Assembly: GCA_015486055.1 (NCBI GenBank) | Contig: WFSJ01000039.1 | Span: forward strand, 1 to 47,715 | Origin: Acidobacteriota bacterium | GTDB lineage: Bacteria > Acidobacteriota > Aminicenantia > S016-38 | Direction of reading: 5' to 3' | Length of the DNA stretch: 47,715 nt | In this document: piece by piece, positions 28,764 through 38,008 of the stretch | Position numbering within the stretch: the stretch's first letter is position 1 | Layout: every line of letters begins with the position of its first letter | The notes under the pieces: generated by a model | What the model was told of the DNA's origin: nothing | Database searches by the model: none | What the model saw: the letters and a program-made list of their open reading frames with translations, nothing else | Position numbers and translations under genes: made by a program

Positions 28764-29447
28764 ATGGGATTATTAGTTTCACTTGTTGATGCAACTTCCA
28801 TTGATCGGAACACTAAAAAGATACTGCGCCAGTTTGCGGAGAAGATAGAATATCTTGAGACAAAACAGGTAACAAAGGATGAGTTCAGGGAGCTTAAGGA
28901 GGCACAGCAAAGAACAGAGGAGAGGCTCGACAAACTCATCGAAAGAGTTGATGCACTCGCTCAGGCTCAGCAGAAAACCGAGATAGAGATAAGAATGCTT
29001 ACAATGAAAGTGAAGGACCTTGACAGGAAGTTTGATGAGCTTTCCTCCCAGGTAGGTGGTCTAAGTCACACCATTGGCTACACTCTTGAGAACGAGACGA
29101 TAAGGGCTCTTCCTGGGCTTCTTTCTGAGGAGGGGTTAGTCTGCGGCAAGCTTACAAGGAAATGGATAAAGCTCCCCTTAAGAGAGGGTAAATACAAATG
29201 GGAGGAGATAAACATATACGGTGAGTGTCACCGTGGAAATGAGGAACTTCTTATAATAGGGGAGAGCAAGGCACAATTTGGGCAAAAGGCAGCGAAAGAG
29301 TTTCTAAAAAAGATAAAAAAGATGAGAAAAATGATGAAGAAGGAGCTCTTTGCTATAGTCATTGCTCACTCAATTCACCCGGAGGCGGAGGAGATATTTA
29401 AAGCAGAGGAAATAAAGTATTACACTTCTATTGAACTTATGGGATGA
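28764..29447 (+). CDS. Coiled-coil plus PD-(D/E)XK nuclease-like protein (DUF3782-type)
   Basis: This 227-residue protein has a long heptad-rich coiled coil (about 20-105; TEERLDKLIERVDALAQ). The following domain resembles the PD-(D/E)XK-like fold of DUF3782-type proteins: a core strand ends in EINIYGECHRGNEELLIIGESK, split here as EINIYGEC then LLIIGESK, which supplies the Glu-x-Lys pair, and FAIVIAHSIHPEAEE forms a later strand and helix. The function of these proteins is unknown. Many genomes of uncultured bacteria and archaea carry several, often in variable regions. The SD (AAGGAGG) is 14 nt from the ATG, longer than usual. The Tricorn gene follows after 89 bp. Confidence 0.7.
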   Translation: MGLLVSLVDATSIDRNTKKILRQFAEKIEYLETKQVTKDEFRELKEAQQRTEERLDKLIERVDALAQAQQKTEIEIRMLTMKVKDLDRKFDELSSQVGGLSHTIGYTLENETIRALPGLLSEEGLVCGKLTRKWIKLPLREGKYKWEEINIYGECHRGNEELLIIGESKAQFGQKAAKEFLKKIKKMRKMMKKELFAIVIAHSIHPEAEEIFKAEEIKYYTSIELMG

Positions 29448-29536
29448 ATTTCTACCTCGATTGTGGACCGAATTTAAAAGGAATAATTTCTCCATTCTTT
29501 CGTAAAATATTAATAAAAAAATTCAAGGAGGGTTTC

Positions 29537-32500
29537 ATGAAAAAAATCATAGTTATTTTTGTAGCAGTTTTCCTTTCAGCTCTTTCCCTCTTTGCAATAG
29601 AAGGAAGAGTAATGAGATTTCCTACCATAACTCATGGTAAGATCGCTTTTACCTATGGTGGGGATATCTGGATTGTGGGGGAAAATGGGGGAACAGCCAG
29701 GAGACTTACAGCCCATCCAGGACTTGAGCTTTTCCCAAGGTTTTCTCCTGACGGTAAATATATAGCATTTACTGGTCAGTATGACGGACATTTTGAAGTT
29801 TACATAATGCCCTCAGAAGGAGGAACTCCAAGGAGGCTTACCTACCACGGTGAGATAAAAACACCTGAAAGATTTGGTCCGGATAACCTTGTGATGGGAT
29901 GGACTCCTGATGGCAAAAGGGTTCTCTTCCGCTCAAGGTTCAAAGTAGTTGATACGTGGTTCGGGAAACTTTACACAGTTGGTCTTAACGGAGCCCTTCC
30001 AGAATCCCTTCCCCTCCCTTATGGAGGCTTCGCATCTTACTCGCCCGACGGCAAAAAGATAGCCCTCAACAGAATTTTCAGGGACTTCAGAACGTGGAAG
30101 AGATACAAAGGAGGAATGGCTCAGGATATATGGATTTATAACCTTAATAATTATAAGCTTCAGAGAATAACAAATTATGTCGGTTCTGACAGATTTCCTA
30201 TGTGGTGGAAGGATAAGATATTCTTTCTCTCAGACAGAAGTAAAAGGAAAAGTGACGGAAGAGAAATTCTTAATCTCTTTTACTATGATCTTAAAACAGG
30301 AAAGATTGTTCAGGCAACAAATTTCCAGGATTATGATATCAACTGGCCTTCCCTTGGTGATGGAAAGATAGTCTTTGAAAAAGGGGGAAGGCTTTTTGTT
30401 TACAACATTGAAAACGGAAAGGTCAGAGAAATAAAGGTTAATATACCAACTGACAGGGTCTGGGCAAGGCCCCACTGGATAAATGTGAGCAAAAATCTGG
30501 AGGAAGTTGATATATCTCCCCACGGAAACAGAGCAGTAATTGTTGCAAGAGGTGACATCTTCTCAGTCCCTAAGAAAAAAGGTGATACTGTCAACCTTAC
30601 AAATTCCTCAAACTCAAGGGAAAAATATGCAACATGGTCTCCCGATGGGAAATGGATAGCTTACATCTCGGAAAAGAATGGGAATCAAGGAATATATATA
30701 ATCTCAAAGGATGGAGGAAAACCAATCAAGATAACTGATGGAGAAAATGTCTATAAATATCAGCTCATCTGGTCACCTGACAGCAAGAAGATAGCATGGT
30801 CAGACAAAAACCTTAAATTATGGTATGTTGACATAAAAGAGAAAAAGCCAGTTCTCGTGGACAAGGCAAAGATATGGGAAATAAGGAGCTATGCCTGGTC
30901 GCCTGATAGCAGCTGGCTTTCCTATTCAAAACCCGAAGAAAACAGGCTAAGTTCCATATTCCTCTATTCCCTCAAGGACAAGAAAATCTATAGAGTAACA
31001 TCCAAGATGACCGATGACAGGAATCCATACTTTGACCCCAAGGGAAGATATCTATATTTCACTTCCTCAAGGGATTACCAGCCAACCCTCGGGCATTTTG
31101 AGATGAGCTATACCTACAACAATATGGACAGGATATACGCAGTTCTTCTCCGCTCCGGTATCAAAAATCCAATGGAACCCCAGAATGACAAAGTTAAGAT
31201 AAAAGAGAAAAAGAAAGGAGAAAAGAAGGAGGAAAAATTTTCTATAGAGCTGAAGGGAATTTCTTCAAGGATAGTTGCTCTAAAGATGAAGCCTGGAAAC
31301 CTTTCCGGGATAATGGCAAATGAAACCAGAATATTCTATGCAGAGGTTCCAACTGAAGCAATGGGAGGAGAAGAAGAAGGTCCCATAGGAGCTGTCCTTA
31401 TGGCTTATGACCTTACAAAGAAGAAGCCTGTAAGGGTTATCTCGGGAATTCAGGGAGTTTCGCTCTCGGCAGATGGGAAAAACATAATTTACCGCTCAGG
31501 AAATACTGTCGGGATAATCCCGTCAAGCACAACGAATGCAAAGATAGGACAGGGCAAGGTGAATCTTTCAAATATGGAATCCTACGTTGACCCCTTAGCA
31601 GAATGGAAGGAAATGTTCATGGAGGCTTGGTCCCTTGAGAGGGATTTCTTCTATGCTCCGAACATGCACGGTGTAAATTGGAAAGGTATGATAAAGAGAT
31701 GGGGAAGCCTTATCCCTTACATTTCCCATAGGTTCGATCTTAATTACATAATCGGTGAGATGATTGGGGAACTCTCATGCTCACACACCTATGTTGGAGG
31801 AGGAGATTATCCAAAATTCAAGCACACAAATGTAGGTCATTTAGGGGCAGACCTTGAGCCCGACAAAGCAACAGGATACTACAGGCTTAAGAAAATTCTT
31901 GAGGGAGCAAACTGGGAAAGGAAATACAGAAGTCCTCTTAGGGAACCTGGAGTGAAGGTAAAAGAGGGGGATTATATAATTGCTATTGAAGGAAAGCAGC
32001 TCCGCTTCCCAACAAATCCTTATTCTCTCCTTCAGGAAAGGGCAGGAAAGCTCACAAAACTCCTTGTAAACTCTAAACCAACAAAGCAAGGCGCATGGGA
32101 AATAAATATAATTCCAATTGCAAATGATATGAGCCTCAGATACTACAACTGGGTCCTCAACAACAAGAGAAAAGTGGAAAAACTCTCAGGTGGGAAAATT
32201 GGATACCTCCATATACCAGATATGAGCCTTGATGGGCTCAACGAATTCGTAAAGAGATATTATGCCCAGATAAACAAGCAGGGACTCATAATAGATGTCA
32301 GATTCAACGGTGGAGGATTCGTTTCCCAGATGATACTTGAGAGACTTCGCAGGCTCCTTGCCGCAATGGAAGCCCCAAGAAATGCAGAGCCAGGAACATA
32401 TCCCGATTCTGTTTTCCATGGATATATGGCCTGCCTTGTAAATCACTATTCGGCCTCTGACGGAGACATATTCCCCTACTTCTTCAAATATTACAAGTTA

Positions 32501-32791
32501 GGGACACTGATAGGAACAAGAAGCTGGGGAGGAGTTGTGGGAATAAGGGGATACAGGCATCTCCTTGACGGTGGATACATAACTACCCCTGAATTCGCCA
32601 CCTATGGTCTAAAGGGTAAATGGATAATAGAAAACCACGGTGCTGACCCTGACATAGTGGTTGACAATGACCCTGGCTCGGTTATTAAAGGAAGAGACCC
32701 ACAGTTGGAGAAGGCAGTGGAAATATTGATGAAGAAGATAAAAAAGCACCCTCCAAAGCTTCCTTCAAGACCCAAACCTCCTGTTAAATAA
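29537..32791 (+). CDS. Tricorn protease homologue (secreted S41-type peptidase)
   Basis: This 1,084-residue protein opens with a signal peptide (MKKIIVIFVAVFLSALSLFA). It continues with a beta-propeller region of WD40/PD40-like repeats (to about 670; SPDGKYIAFTG and WSPDGKWIAYIS recur), a PDZ-like domain (about 790-880) and a C-terminal S41-type protease domain. The Tricorn catalytic tetrad can be placed: S749-H750 in SCSHTYVGG, S974-D975 in SASDGDIF and E1032 in IIENHGADPD. The signal peptide indicates a periplasmic or outer location, unlike the cytosolic archaeal enzyme that works behind the proteasome. The ATG at 29537 has a perfect SD (AAGGAGG); an upstream in-frame start at 29444 is not supported. 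Confidence 0.92.
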   Translation: MKKIIVIFVAVFLSALSLFAIEGRVMRFPTITHGKIAFTYGGDIWIVGENGGTARRLTAHPGLELFPRFSPDGKYIAFTGQYDGHFEVYIMPSEGGTPRRLTYHGEIKTPERFGPDNLVMGWTPDGKRVLFRSRFKVVDTWFGKLYTVGLNGALPESLPLPYGGFASYSPDGKKIALNRIFRDFRTWKRYKGGMAQDIWIYNLNNYKLQRITNYVGSDRFPMWWKDKIFFLSDRSKRKSDGREILNLFYYDLKTGKIVQATNFQDYDINWPSLGDGKIVFEKGGRLFVYNIENGKVREIKVNIPTDRVWARPHWINVSKNLEEVDISPHGNRAVIVARGDIFSVPKKKGDTVNLTNSSNSREKYATWSPDGKWIAYISEKNGNQGIYIISKDGGKPIKITDGENVYKYQLIWSPDSKKIAWSDKNLKLWYVDIKEKKPVLVDKAKIWEIRSYAWSPDSSWLSYSKPEENRLSSIFLYSLKDKKIYRVTSKMTDDRNPYFDPKGRYLYFTSSRDYQPTLGHFEMSYTYNNMDRIYAVLLRSGIKNPMEPQNDKVKIKEKKKGEKKEEKFSIELKGISSRIVALKMKPGNLSGIMANETRIFYAEVPTEAMGGEEEGPIGAVLMAYDLTKKKPVRVISGIQGVSLSADGKNIIYRSGNTVGIIPSSTTNAKIGQGKVNLSNMESYVDPLAEWKEMFMEAWSLERDFFYAPNMHGVNWKGMIKRWGSLIPYISHRFDLNYIIGEMIGELSCSHTYVGGGDYPKFKHTNVGHLGADLEPDKATGYYRLKKILEGANWERKYRSPLREPGVKVKEGDYIIAIEGKQLRFPTNPYSLLQERAGKLTKLLVNSKPTKQGAWEINIIPIANDMSLRYYNWVLNNKRKVEKLSGGKIGYLHIPDMSLDGLNEFVKRYYAQINKQGLIIDVRFNGGGFVSQMILERLRRLLAAMEAPRNAEPGTYPDSVFHGYMACLVNHYSASDGDIFPYFFKYYKLGTLIGTRSWGGVVGIRGYRHLLDGGYITTPEFATYGLKGKWIIENHGADPDIVVDNDPGSVIKGRDPQLEKAVEILMKKIKKHPPKLPSRPKPPVK

Positions 32792-32797
32792 ACGTAA

Positions 32798-32821
32798 AAG
32801 GGAGGGATAAAACCCTCCCTT
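32798..32821. terminator. Hairpin between convergent Tricorn and DUF4382 genes
   Basis: A 9-bp perfect GC-rich stem (AAGGGAGGG / CCCTCCCTT) with a 6-nt loop starts 7 nt after the Tricorn stop codon. A T-rich run follows on the minus-strand side only (TTTACGTTTATTT), so it may terminate transcription in both directions but fits the minus strand best. Confidence 0.7.
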
Positions 32822-32903
32822 GAAAAATTCCTCTCTGATAAAATAATTTCACTTTTTAATTAATATTTCTGGGCAGGCTCGAGGATTTGGTATTTCTAAA
32901 TCT

Positions 32904-33431
32904 TCACTGATATGTTATGGATTCCACTTTAATGACAGGCCTTAAGATATATTTTTCTGAACCTCCAGCCTGAATTACCTCGATGGAATTTTCTGCTTCA
33001 AAATCAAGGGTGATTGAAACCGTAGCAGCTTCTTTGACATCAAAAACACATGGGATCTTCGCTTCCCCACTTGGTACCTGAAGCTCGTAAGTATTCCCCC
33101 CAATTACAATCTCTCCGCTTTTAACTACAAGCCTTAGCTCTGTGTATTTTCCTGCTTTTAAATCCACATCAGAAATAAGTGTAGGATTGTTAATCAAGAC
33201 CTTTAAGTCAATGGTTAATTCCCCATTAAATATTGTTTGCCATGATTCACCTGTCTTATGTGCTTCTACAGAAGAAATAGTAATCAAAATTTTATCTACC
33301 TTGGTTATATCTATAGGAGTATCTTTAATGAATACCTTCACATTACCTTTGCTGGGGAAAATGGAGCAAGAAGGGAAAAAGAAAAGGACCATAACCACAA
33401 TCAAAGCGATTAATAAATATCTCTTCTTCAT
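32904..33431 (-). CDS. DUF4382-domain lipoprotein
   Basis: This 175-residue protein has a lipoprotein signal peptide with lipobox FFPSC (C22). The single DUF4382 domain follows: VKVFIKDTPIDITKVDKILITI opens it (split VKVFIKDTP... KILITISSVEAH), and VDLKAGKYTELRLVV and SGEAKIPCVFDV come later. DUF4382 proteins are envelope lipoproteins of unknown role. The gene has its own promoter-like sequence with a good SD (AAGGAGG). It is single, between the Tricorn terminator hairpin and clpB. Confidence 0.82.
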   Translation of the reverse strand: MKKRYLLIALIVVMVLFFFPSCSIFPSKGNVKVFIKDTPIDITKVDKILITISSVEAHKTGESWQTIFNGELTIDLKVLINNPTLISDVDLKAGKYTELRLVVKSGEIVIGGNTYELQVPSGEAKIPCVFDVKEAATVSITLDFEAENSIEVIQAGGSEKYILRPVIKVESITYQ

Positions 33432-33448
33432 TTCTACCTCCTTATTTT

Positions 33449-33457
33449 ATTATATCA
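33449..33457 (-). promoter_or_regulatory. Extended -10 promoter of the DUF4382 lipoprotein gene
   Basis: On the minus strand TG-A-TATAAT (TATAAT at 33449-33454) lies 17 bp upstream of the ATG, with AAGGAGG in between. No strong -35 is visible, consistent with an extended -10 promoter. Confidence 0.5.
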
Positions 33458-33501
33458 CATTGTGTATTTCTATTCTAAACAATTTGTTTGTAGAGTAAAG
33501 C

Positions 33502-36084
33502 TTAGCTTTGCGGGGAGAATATGGGCTTTCCATCCTGTATATCTGCTATTATCCTATCTCCCTCTTTCACCCTTCCCTCAAGTATTTCAACTGCGAGGGG
33601 ATCCTGAATGTATCGTTGAATTGCTCTCTTCAGCGGCCTTGCACCAAATACCGGATCATATCCCTTCTCAAGCAGGAATTTTTTCATTCCCTCTGTAAGC
33701 TCTATACTTATCCTCTTAGCCTCAAGAAGTTTCTCGAGCCTTTCCATCTGGATATCTATAATCTGATAAATCACCTCTCTGCTCAGTGGTTTGAAGATTA
33801 TTATCTCATCTATGCGGTTGAGAAATTCAGGCTTAAGGCTGTTTCTTAAAAGACCCATAATTTCATTCCTCATTTTCTTCTCATCCCCAATCAAATTCTG
33901 TATAATGCTTGAACCTATATTTGAGGTCATTATTATCACTGTGTTTCTGAAATCCACTGTCCTGCCTTTGTTATCCGTGAGCCTCCCATCGTCAAGTATC
34001 TGAAGAAGGATGTTAAAAATATCAGAATGAGCCTTTTCTATCTCATCAAATAGAACTATCGTGTAGGGTCGGCGCTTTACTGCTTCTGTAAGTTGTCCTC
34101 CCTCTTCGTAGCCAATATATCCAGGAGGGGAACCTATTAGCTTTGAAACAGAATAGGCTTCCATGTATTCTGACATATCAAGGCGAACCATGGCTCTTTC
34201 ATCATCAAAAAGCTCTTCAGCAAGAGCCTTTGCAAGTTCTGTTTTTCCAACCCCTGTTGGCCCAAGAAAAACAAAGGAACCTATCGGACGGTTCGGGTCC
34301 TGAAGACCAGCTCTTGCCCTTCTTATGGCATTGGAGACTGCTTCAAGCGCTTGGGCCTGGCCAACAACCCTGCGGCGTAACCTTTCCTCAAGATGAATAA
34401 GTTTTTCTTTCTCACCTTCCATGAGCTTTGAAACAGGTATACCAGTCCAATGGGAAACAATCTGAGCTATCCTTTCTTCATCAACCTCTTCTTTCAACAG
34501 ACCGCTTTCCCTCTGGATCTCTTCTAATTTATCGTGAGCCCCTTCAAGTTCTTTCTCTACCGTTGGAATCTCCCCGTATTGAATTTTCGCCGCAAGTTCA
34601 AGGTTGCCTTCCCTCTGTGCCTTCTCAAGCTGTCTTTTCAGTTCATCTATCTTCTCCTTAAGGTCTCTGGATTTTTTAATAACTTCCTTTTCCGCTAACC
34701 ACTGTGCTTTCAGTGCCGAGCTCTTTTCCCCAAGCTCCGAAAGCTCCTTTTTTATTTTCGCAAGCCTTTTCCTGGATTCCGAATCCTCCTCTTTTGAAAG
34801 GGCCTGCTTTTCTATCTCAAGCTGAATGATCTTCCTTTCTATCTCATCTATTTCTCTCGGCATGCTGTCTATCTCTATCCTGAGCTGGGCTGCCGCCTCA
34901 TCAACAAGGTCAATTGCCTTGTCAGGAAGAAATCTTCCAGATATGTACCTGTGGGAAAGAACTGCTGCTGCAACAAGGGCGGTGTCCTTAATTCTTACTC
35001 CGTGATGAACTTCATATTTCTCCTTGAGTCCCCTCAGTATAGCTATTGTCTCCTCAACTGAAGGTTCCTTAACATAAACGGGCTGAAACCTGCGCTCGAG
35101 GGCAGGATCTTTCTCAATATGCCTTTTGTATTCAGTTAATGTCGTCGCTCCTATTGCCCTAAGCTCCCCCCTTGCAAGTGCGGGCTTGAGCATGTTCGAG
35201 GCATCCACCGCCCCTTCTGCGGCTCCTGCCCCAACAACTGTGTGGATTTCATCTATAAACATTATTATGCCGCCCTGTGAGTTTACAATCTCATTAATAA
35301 CTGCCCTGAGCCTGTCCTCAAACTCTCCCCTGTATTTTGTCCCTGCCACAAGGGAACCCATATCAAGAGCAAAAATCTTCTTATTCTTCAGCCCCTCTGG
35401 GACATCGCCGTTCACTATCCTCTGGGCAAGTCCCTCAACTATTGCCGTTTTGCCAACCCCAGGTTCACCAACAAGGATAGGATTGTTCTTCGTCCTCCTG
35501 GAAAGGATTTGCATAACCCTCCTTACCTCCTCATCCCTTCCTATAACAGGGTCAAGTTTACCCTTGGCTGCAAGTTCTGTGAGGTCCCTTCCAAATCGGC
35601 TCAGTGCTTCATATTTCTCCTCAGGATTCTGGTCAGTTACTCTCTGAGTGCCCCTTATTGATGTAAGCGCTTTAAGAACAACATCCTCAGTTGCACCCAT
35701 CGCCTTAAGGAGCTTGGATGAAGGACAGTCAACGGACATTATGCCTAAAAGAATATGTTCCTGGGCAATATATTCGTCTTTGAACTTTTCAGCATAGGAA
35801 AAGGCATTCTCAATTGCCTTTGTTGCCTTTTCTGAAAGGTATACTTCGCTTAAACCTTGAACTTTGGGAAACTTATTTATCTCTCTCTCGATGTCCGTAG
35901 CAAGGGTCCCAATATCCACCCCAATCTTTTCAAGAACTCTTCTCCCGACAGAATCTTTATCCTTCAAAAATACCGCCAAAATATGTTCTGGTTGGAGATA
36001 TTGGTTCCCATAGCCAAGGGCAAGATTCCTTCCTTCCTGAAGAGATTCAGAAGCTTTTATTGTAAATTTATCCCATCTTATCAT
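33502..36084 (-). CDS. clpB: ATP-dependent disaggregase ClpB
   Basis: This 860-residue Hsp100 protein rescues aggregated proteins together with the DnaK system. All parts are present: an N domain (1-145), NBD1 with GEPGVGKT (206-213), the long M-domain coiled coil (about 405-530) that separates ClpB from ClpA/ClpC, NBD2 with GPTGVGKT (about 605), and the C-terminal D2-small domain. The length is typical. The ATG overlaps the manC 3' end by 17 nt, so clpB is probably read through from uppP-manC. No HrcA/CIRCE element or separate heat-shock promoter is visible before it, which is unusual for clpB. Confidence 0.97.
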   Translation of the reverse strand: MIRWDKFTIKASESLQEGRNLALGYGNQYLQPEHILAVFLKDKDSVGRRVLEKIGVDIGTLATDIEREINKFPKVQGLSEVYLSEKATKAIENAFSYAEKFKDEYIAQEHILLGIMSVDCPSSKLLKAMGATEDVVLKALTSIRGTQRVTDQNPEEKYEALSRFGRDLTELAAKGKLDPVIGRDEEVRRVMQILSRRTKNNPILVGEPGVGKTAIVEGLAQRIVNGDVPEGLKNKKIFALDMGSLVAGTKYRGEFEDRLRAVINEIVNSQGGIIMFIDEIHTVVGAGAAEGAVDASNMLKPALARGELRAIGATTLTEYKRHIEKDPALERRFQPVYVKEPSVEETIAILRGLKEKYEVHHGVRIKDTALVAAAVLSHRYISGRFLPDKAIDLVDEAAAQLRIEIDSMPREIDEIERKIIQLEIEKQALSKEEDSESRKRLAKIKKELSELGEKSSALKAQWLAEKEVIKKSRDLKEKIDELKRQLEKAQREGNLELAAKIQYGEIPTVEKELEGAHDKLEEIQRESGLLKEEVDEERIAQIVSHWTGIPVSKLMEGEKEKLIHLEERLRRRVVGQAQALEAVSNAIRRARAGLQDPNRPIGSFVFLGPTGVGKTELAKALAEELFDDERAMVRLDMSEYMEAYSVSKLIGSPPGYIGYEEGGQLTEAVKRRPYTIVLFDEIEKAHSDIFNILLQILDDGRLTDNKGRTVDFRNTVIIMTSNIGSSIIQNLIGDEKKMRNEIMGLLRNSLKPEFLNRIDEIIIFKPLSREVIYQIIDIQMERLEKLLEAKRISIELTEGMKKFLLEKGYDPVFGARPLKRAIQRYIQDPLAVEILEGRVKEGDRIIADIQDGKPIFSPQS

Positions 36085-37108
36085 TCTTTTCCTCCATTTC
36101 TTTTAGAATTTTTTTCAGCAAGGCAGAAGAGTCTCTTTTCATAACAAGAAGACCATTCTCTGTATCAACTATCGCAAGGTCTTTAGCCCCAATAACTATG
36201 GTTTTCTTATCTGTTACCACCAGGTTTCCCTCCGAATCAACAAAGTAAGCTTCTCCTCTGGTTGCGTTTCCTGCATCATCCTTGTCCATTACCTCCCAGA
36301 GTGAATGCCATGAACCAAGGTCTGACCAGCGAAAATTTGCTTCAGCCACAAAAAATCTTGGCAGCTTCTCCATAAAAGCTTCATCTATCGGAAGAGCTTC
36401 CATACCCATATAAACTTCCTCCTCCTTGCCTTTTTCAAGTTCTTTATAATAATTATAGAACAATGGAGAGAATTTAGCAAGTCTTTGTAAGAAAATCTTA
36501 GCATACCATATGAAGATTCCAGAATTCCATAAATAATTCCCTTCCTGAAGCATTTTTTCTGCCCTTTCCCTGTTGGGTTTTTCCACAAATCCTTCGGCCT
36601 GGTAGAAGTCCACACCTTTGAATCTAACTTCTTCCTCTCTTTTGAACTTTATATATCCGTATCCTGCCTCAGGCCTCTTTGGAGGAATGCCAAAAGTGAC
36701 AATGTCAGCAGTGGCAGCAGTATAAGCAGCATCTATTTCCCTTTGGAATTCCCATTTGTCCTTAATATGATGGTCTGCAGGAAGGAAGGACACGAGAAAG
36801 TCACCGTACTCTTCCACAAGTCTTCTCATAGAAAGAATTATTGCAGCAGCAGTATTCCTTCCCACTGGTTCCACTATCACTCTGCCTTCTACAAATGGGA
36901 GTTGACGTTTTACTTCCTTCTCCATTCCCCTGACTGTCACAACCCATATATTTTCCTCCCCTAAAAGAGGAATCATCCTCTCGGCGCTTTCCTGAAGCAT
37001 TGTTCGGCTTGAGGTTATCTTCAGAAATTGCTTTGGACTCTTTTCTACGCTCATCGGCCAGAACCTCGTGCCCTTCCCGCCTCCCATAAGAACTGCTATT
37101 CTTCTCAT
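36068..37108 (-). CDS. manC: Mannose-1-phosphate guanylyltransferase
   Basis: This 346-residue enzyme makes GDP-mannose from mannose-1-phosphate and GTP. The nucleotide-binding loop [13 protein letters not shown] and the KSPKQFL segment are characteristic, with [14 protein letters not shown] and [10 protein letters not shown] further on. It lacks the C-terminal cupin (isomerase) domain of bifunctional ManC/AlgA. I chose the ATG at 37108 because GGAGGTTGAA lies directly before it; this SD overlaps the uppP stop. It sits between uppP and clpB and supplies sugar for envelope glycans. Confidence 0.93.
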   Translation of the reverse strand: MRRIAVLMGGGKGTRFWPMSVEKSPKQFLKITSSRTMLQESAERMIPLLGEENIWVVTVRGMEKEVKRQLPFVEGRVIVEPVGRNTAAAIILSMRRLVEEYGDFLVSFLPADHHIKDKWEFQREIDAAYTAATADIVTFGIPPKRPEAGYGYIKFKREEEVRFKGVDFYQAEGFVEKPNRERAEKMLQEGNYLWNSGIFIWYAKIFLQRLAKFSPLFYNYYKELEKGKEEEVYMGMEALPIDEAFMEKLPRFFVAEANFRWSDLGSWHSLWEVMDKDDAGNATRGEAYFVDSEGNLVVTDKKTIVIGAKDLAIVDTENGLLVMKRDSSALLKKILKEMEEKNDKMG

Positions 37109-37109
37109 T

Positions 37110-37856
37110 TCAACCTCCAAAAATAATTATCAGCAAACCGAGAATAAAAAGATAGGGGGCAAAAATATATAGCTTCCCTCTCTTTATTATCCTATCCAGG
37201 AGTATCAGCGCAAAGTAACCAACAATGAAGGCTGCAAGAGCCCCGAGCCAGTGGGAAGAAAGGCTTGCAATTCCGACTTTCCTTATCTCTAAGAGGCCTG
37301 CCCCCAAAATTGCAGGCACCGAAAGGAGAAACGAGAATGTGAACGCCTCCTGCGGTTCAACACCGAGGTGAAGGCCTGTCGTTATTGTTGAACCTGAACG
37401 AGAGATTCCCGGAAAAATAGCACAGGCCTGAGCAACCCCGATAAGTATTGAATCCAGCCAGTTTACGGGTCTTTTCCTGTTTGCCGCCCAGTAGGAACTG
37501 AGGATTACAAAACCATTGATGATGAGCAGAATTCCTATAAGAAGAAGCGAAGAAAAGGCTTCCTCAACCTTACTCTCAAAGAAAAGCCCTATTATGCCTG
37601 CCGGAATAGAGCCGAGAGTAAGATAAAGAAGATAGCCGAGACTCTTACCTTTAAGCCAGTCTATGATCAAGCGCCAAAGCCTGACCCTGAAGTAAATAAG
37701 GACAGCGAGCAAGGTCGCAAGGTGGAGGGCAACCTCCCTTGAGAGATTCTTTGAAAAAATCCCAAAATAATGCTCAAGTATGGCAATATGAGCAGAAGAA
37801 CTTACAGGAAGAAATTCAGTAAGCCCCTGCATTATACCTATAATCAATTCCTTCAT
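37110..37856 (-). CDS. uppP: Undecaprenyl-diphosphatase UppP (BacA)
   Basis: This 248-residue polytopic membrane phosphatase dephosphorylates undecaprenyl diphosphate, recycling the lipid carrier of wall and glycan synthesis. It has the two family signatures GLTEFLPVSSSAH near the N-terminus and PGISRSGSTITTGL at about 150. The length is on the short side of the family (250-280) but complete. It heads the uppP-manC-clpB run. There is no SD; TAGAAT ends 6 nt before the ATG, preceded by TG, suggesting a leaderless transcript. Confidence 0.95.
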   Translation of the reverse strand: MKELIIGIMQGLTEFLPVSSSAHIAILEHYFGIFSKNLSREVALHLATLLAVLIYFRVRLWRLIIDWLKGKSLGYLLYLTLGSIPAGIIGLFFESKVEEAFSSLLLIGILLIINGFVILSSYWAANRKRPVNWLDSILIGVAQACAIFPGISRSGSTITTGLHLGVEPQEAFTFSFLLSVPAILGAGLLEIRKVGIASLSSHWLGALAAFIVGYFALILLDRIIKRGKLYIFAPYLFILGLLIIIFGG

Positions 37857-37862
37857 CCGAAA

Positions 37863-37871
37863 ATTCTAACA
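37863..37871 (-). promoter_or_regulatory. Possible leaderless promoter of uppP-manC-clpB
   Basis: On the minus strand TG-T-TAGAAT (TAGAAT at 37863-37868) is followed by exactly 6 nt (TTTCGG) and the ATG at 37856. Three short GTTAGT-like direct repeats lie just upstream (37866-37882), possibly a small operator. Confidence 0.5.
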
Positions 37872-37952
37872 CTAACACTAACGCAGAGAAATCTGTAGTT
37901 GAAATTAAGGAGTTTTGGTGTGGCGTCTTAGAAAATTACTGATTTTTATAGT

Positions 37953-37982
37953 TTGCAATGCGAATAAACCAAATGTTAAAAT
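37953..37982 (+). promoter_or_regulatory. Possible promoter of the GT-C gene at 38009
   Basis: TTGCAA (37953-37958), an 18-bp spacer and TAAAAT (37977-37982) lie 26 bp before the ATG at 38009, which has an AAGAGGG SD. This is a weak match in an AT-rich gap. Confidence 0.35.
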
Positions 37983-38008
37983 TTCATTTAAATTAAGAGG
38001 GCTAAAGT

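Noticed and set aside
29444-32791. Tricorn start at 29444
   Set aside because: The extra 31 residues precede a clear signal peptide. The ATG at 29537 has a perfect SD.
32798-32821. Strong Rho-independent terminator for Tricorn on the plus strand
   Set aside because: The stem is good but is followed by GAAAAATT, not a U-run, on that strand. It fits the minus strand better, so it was listed without a strand.
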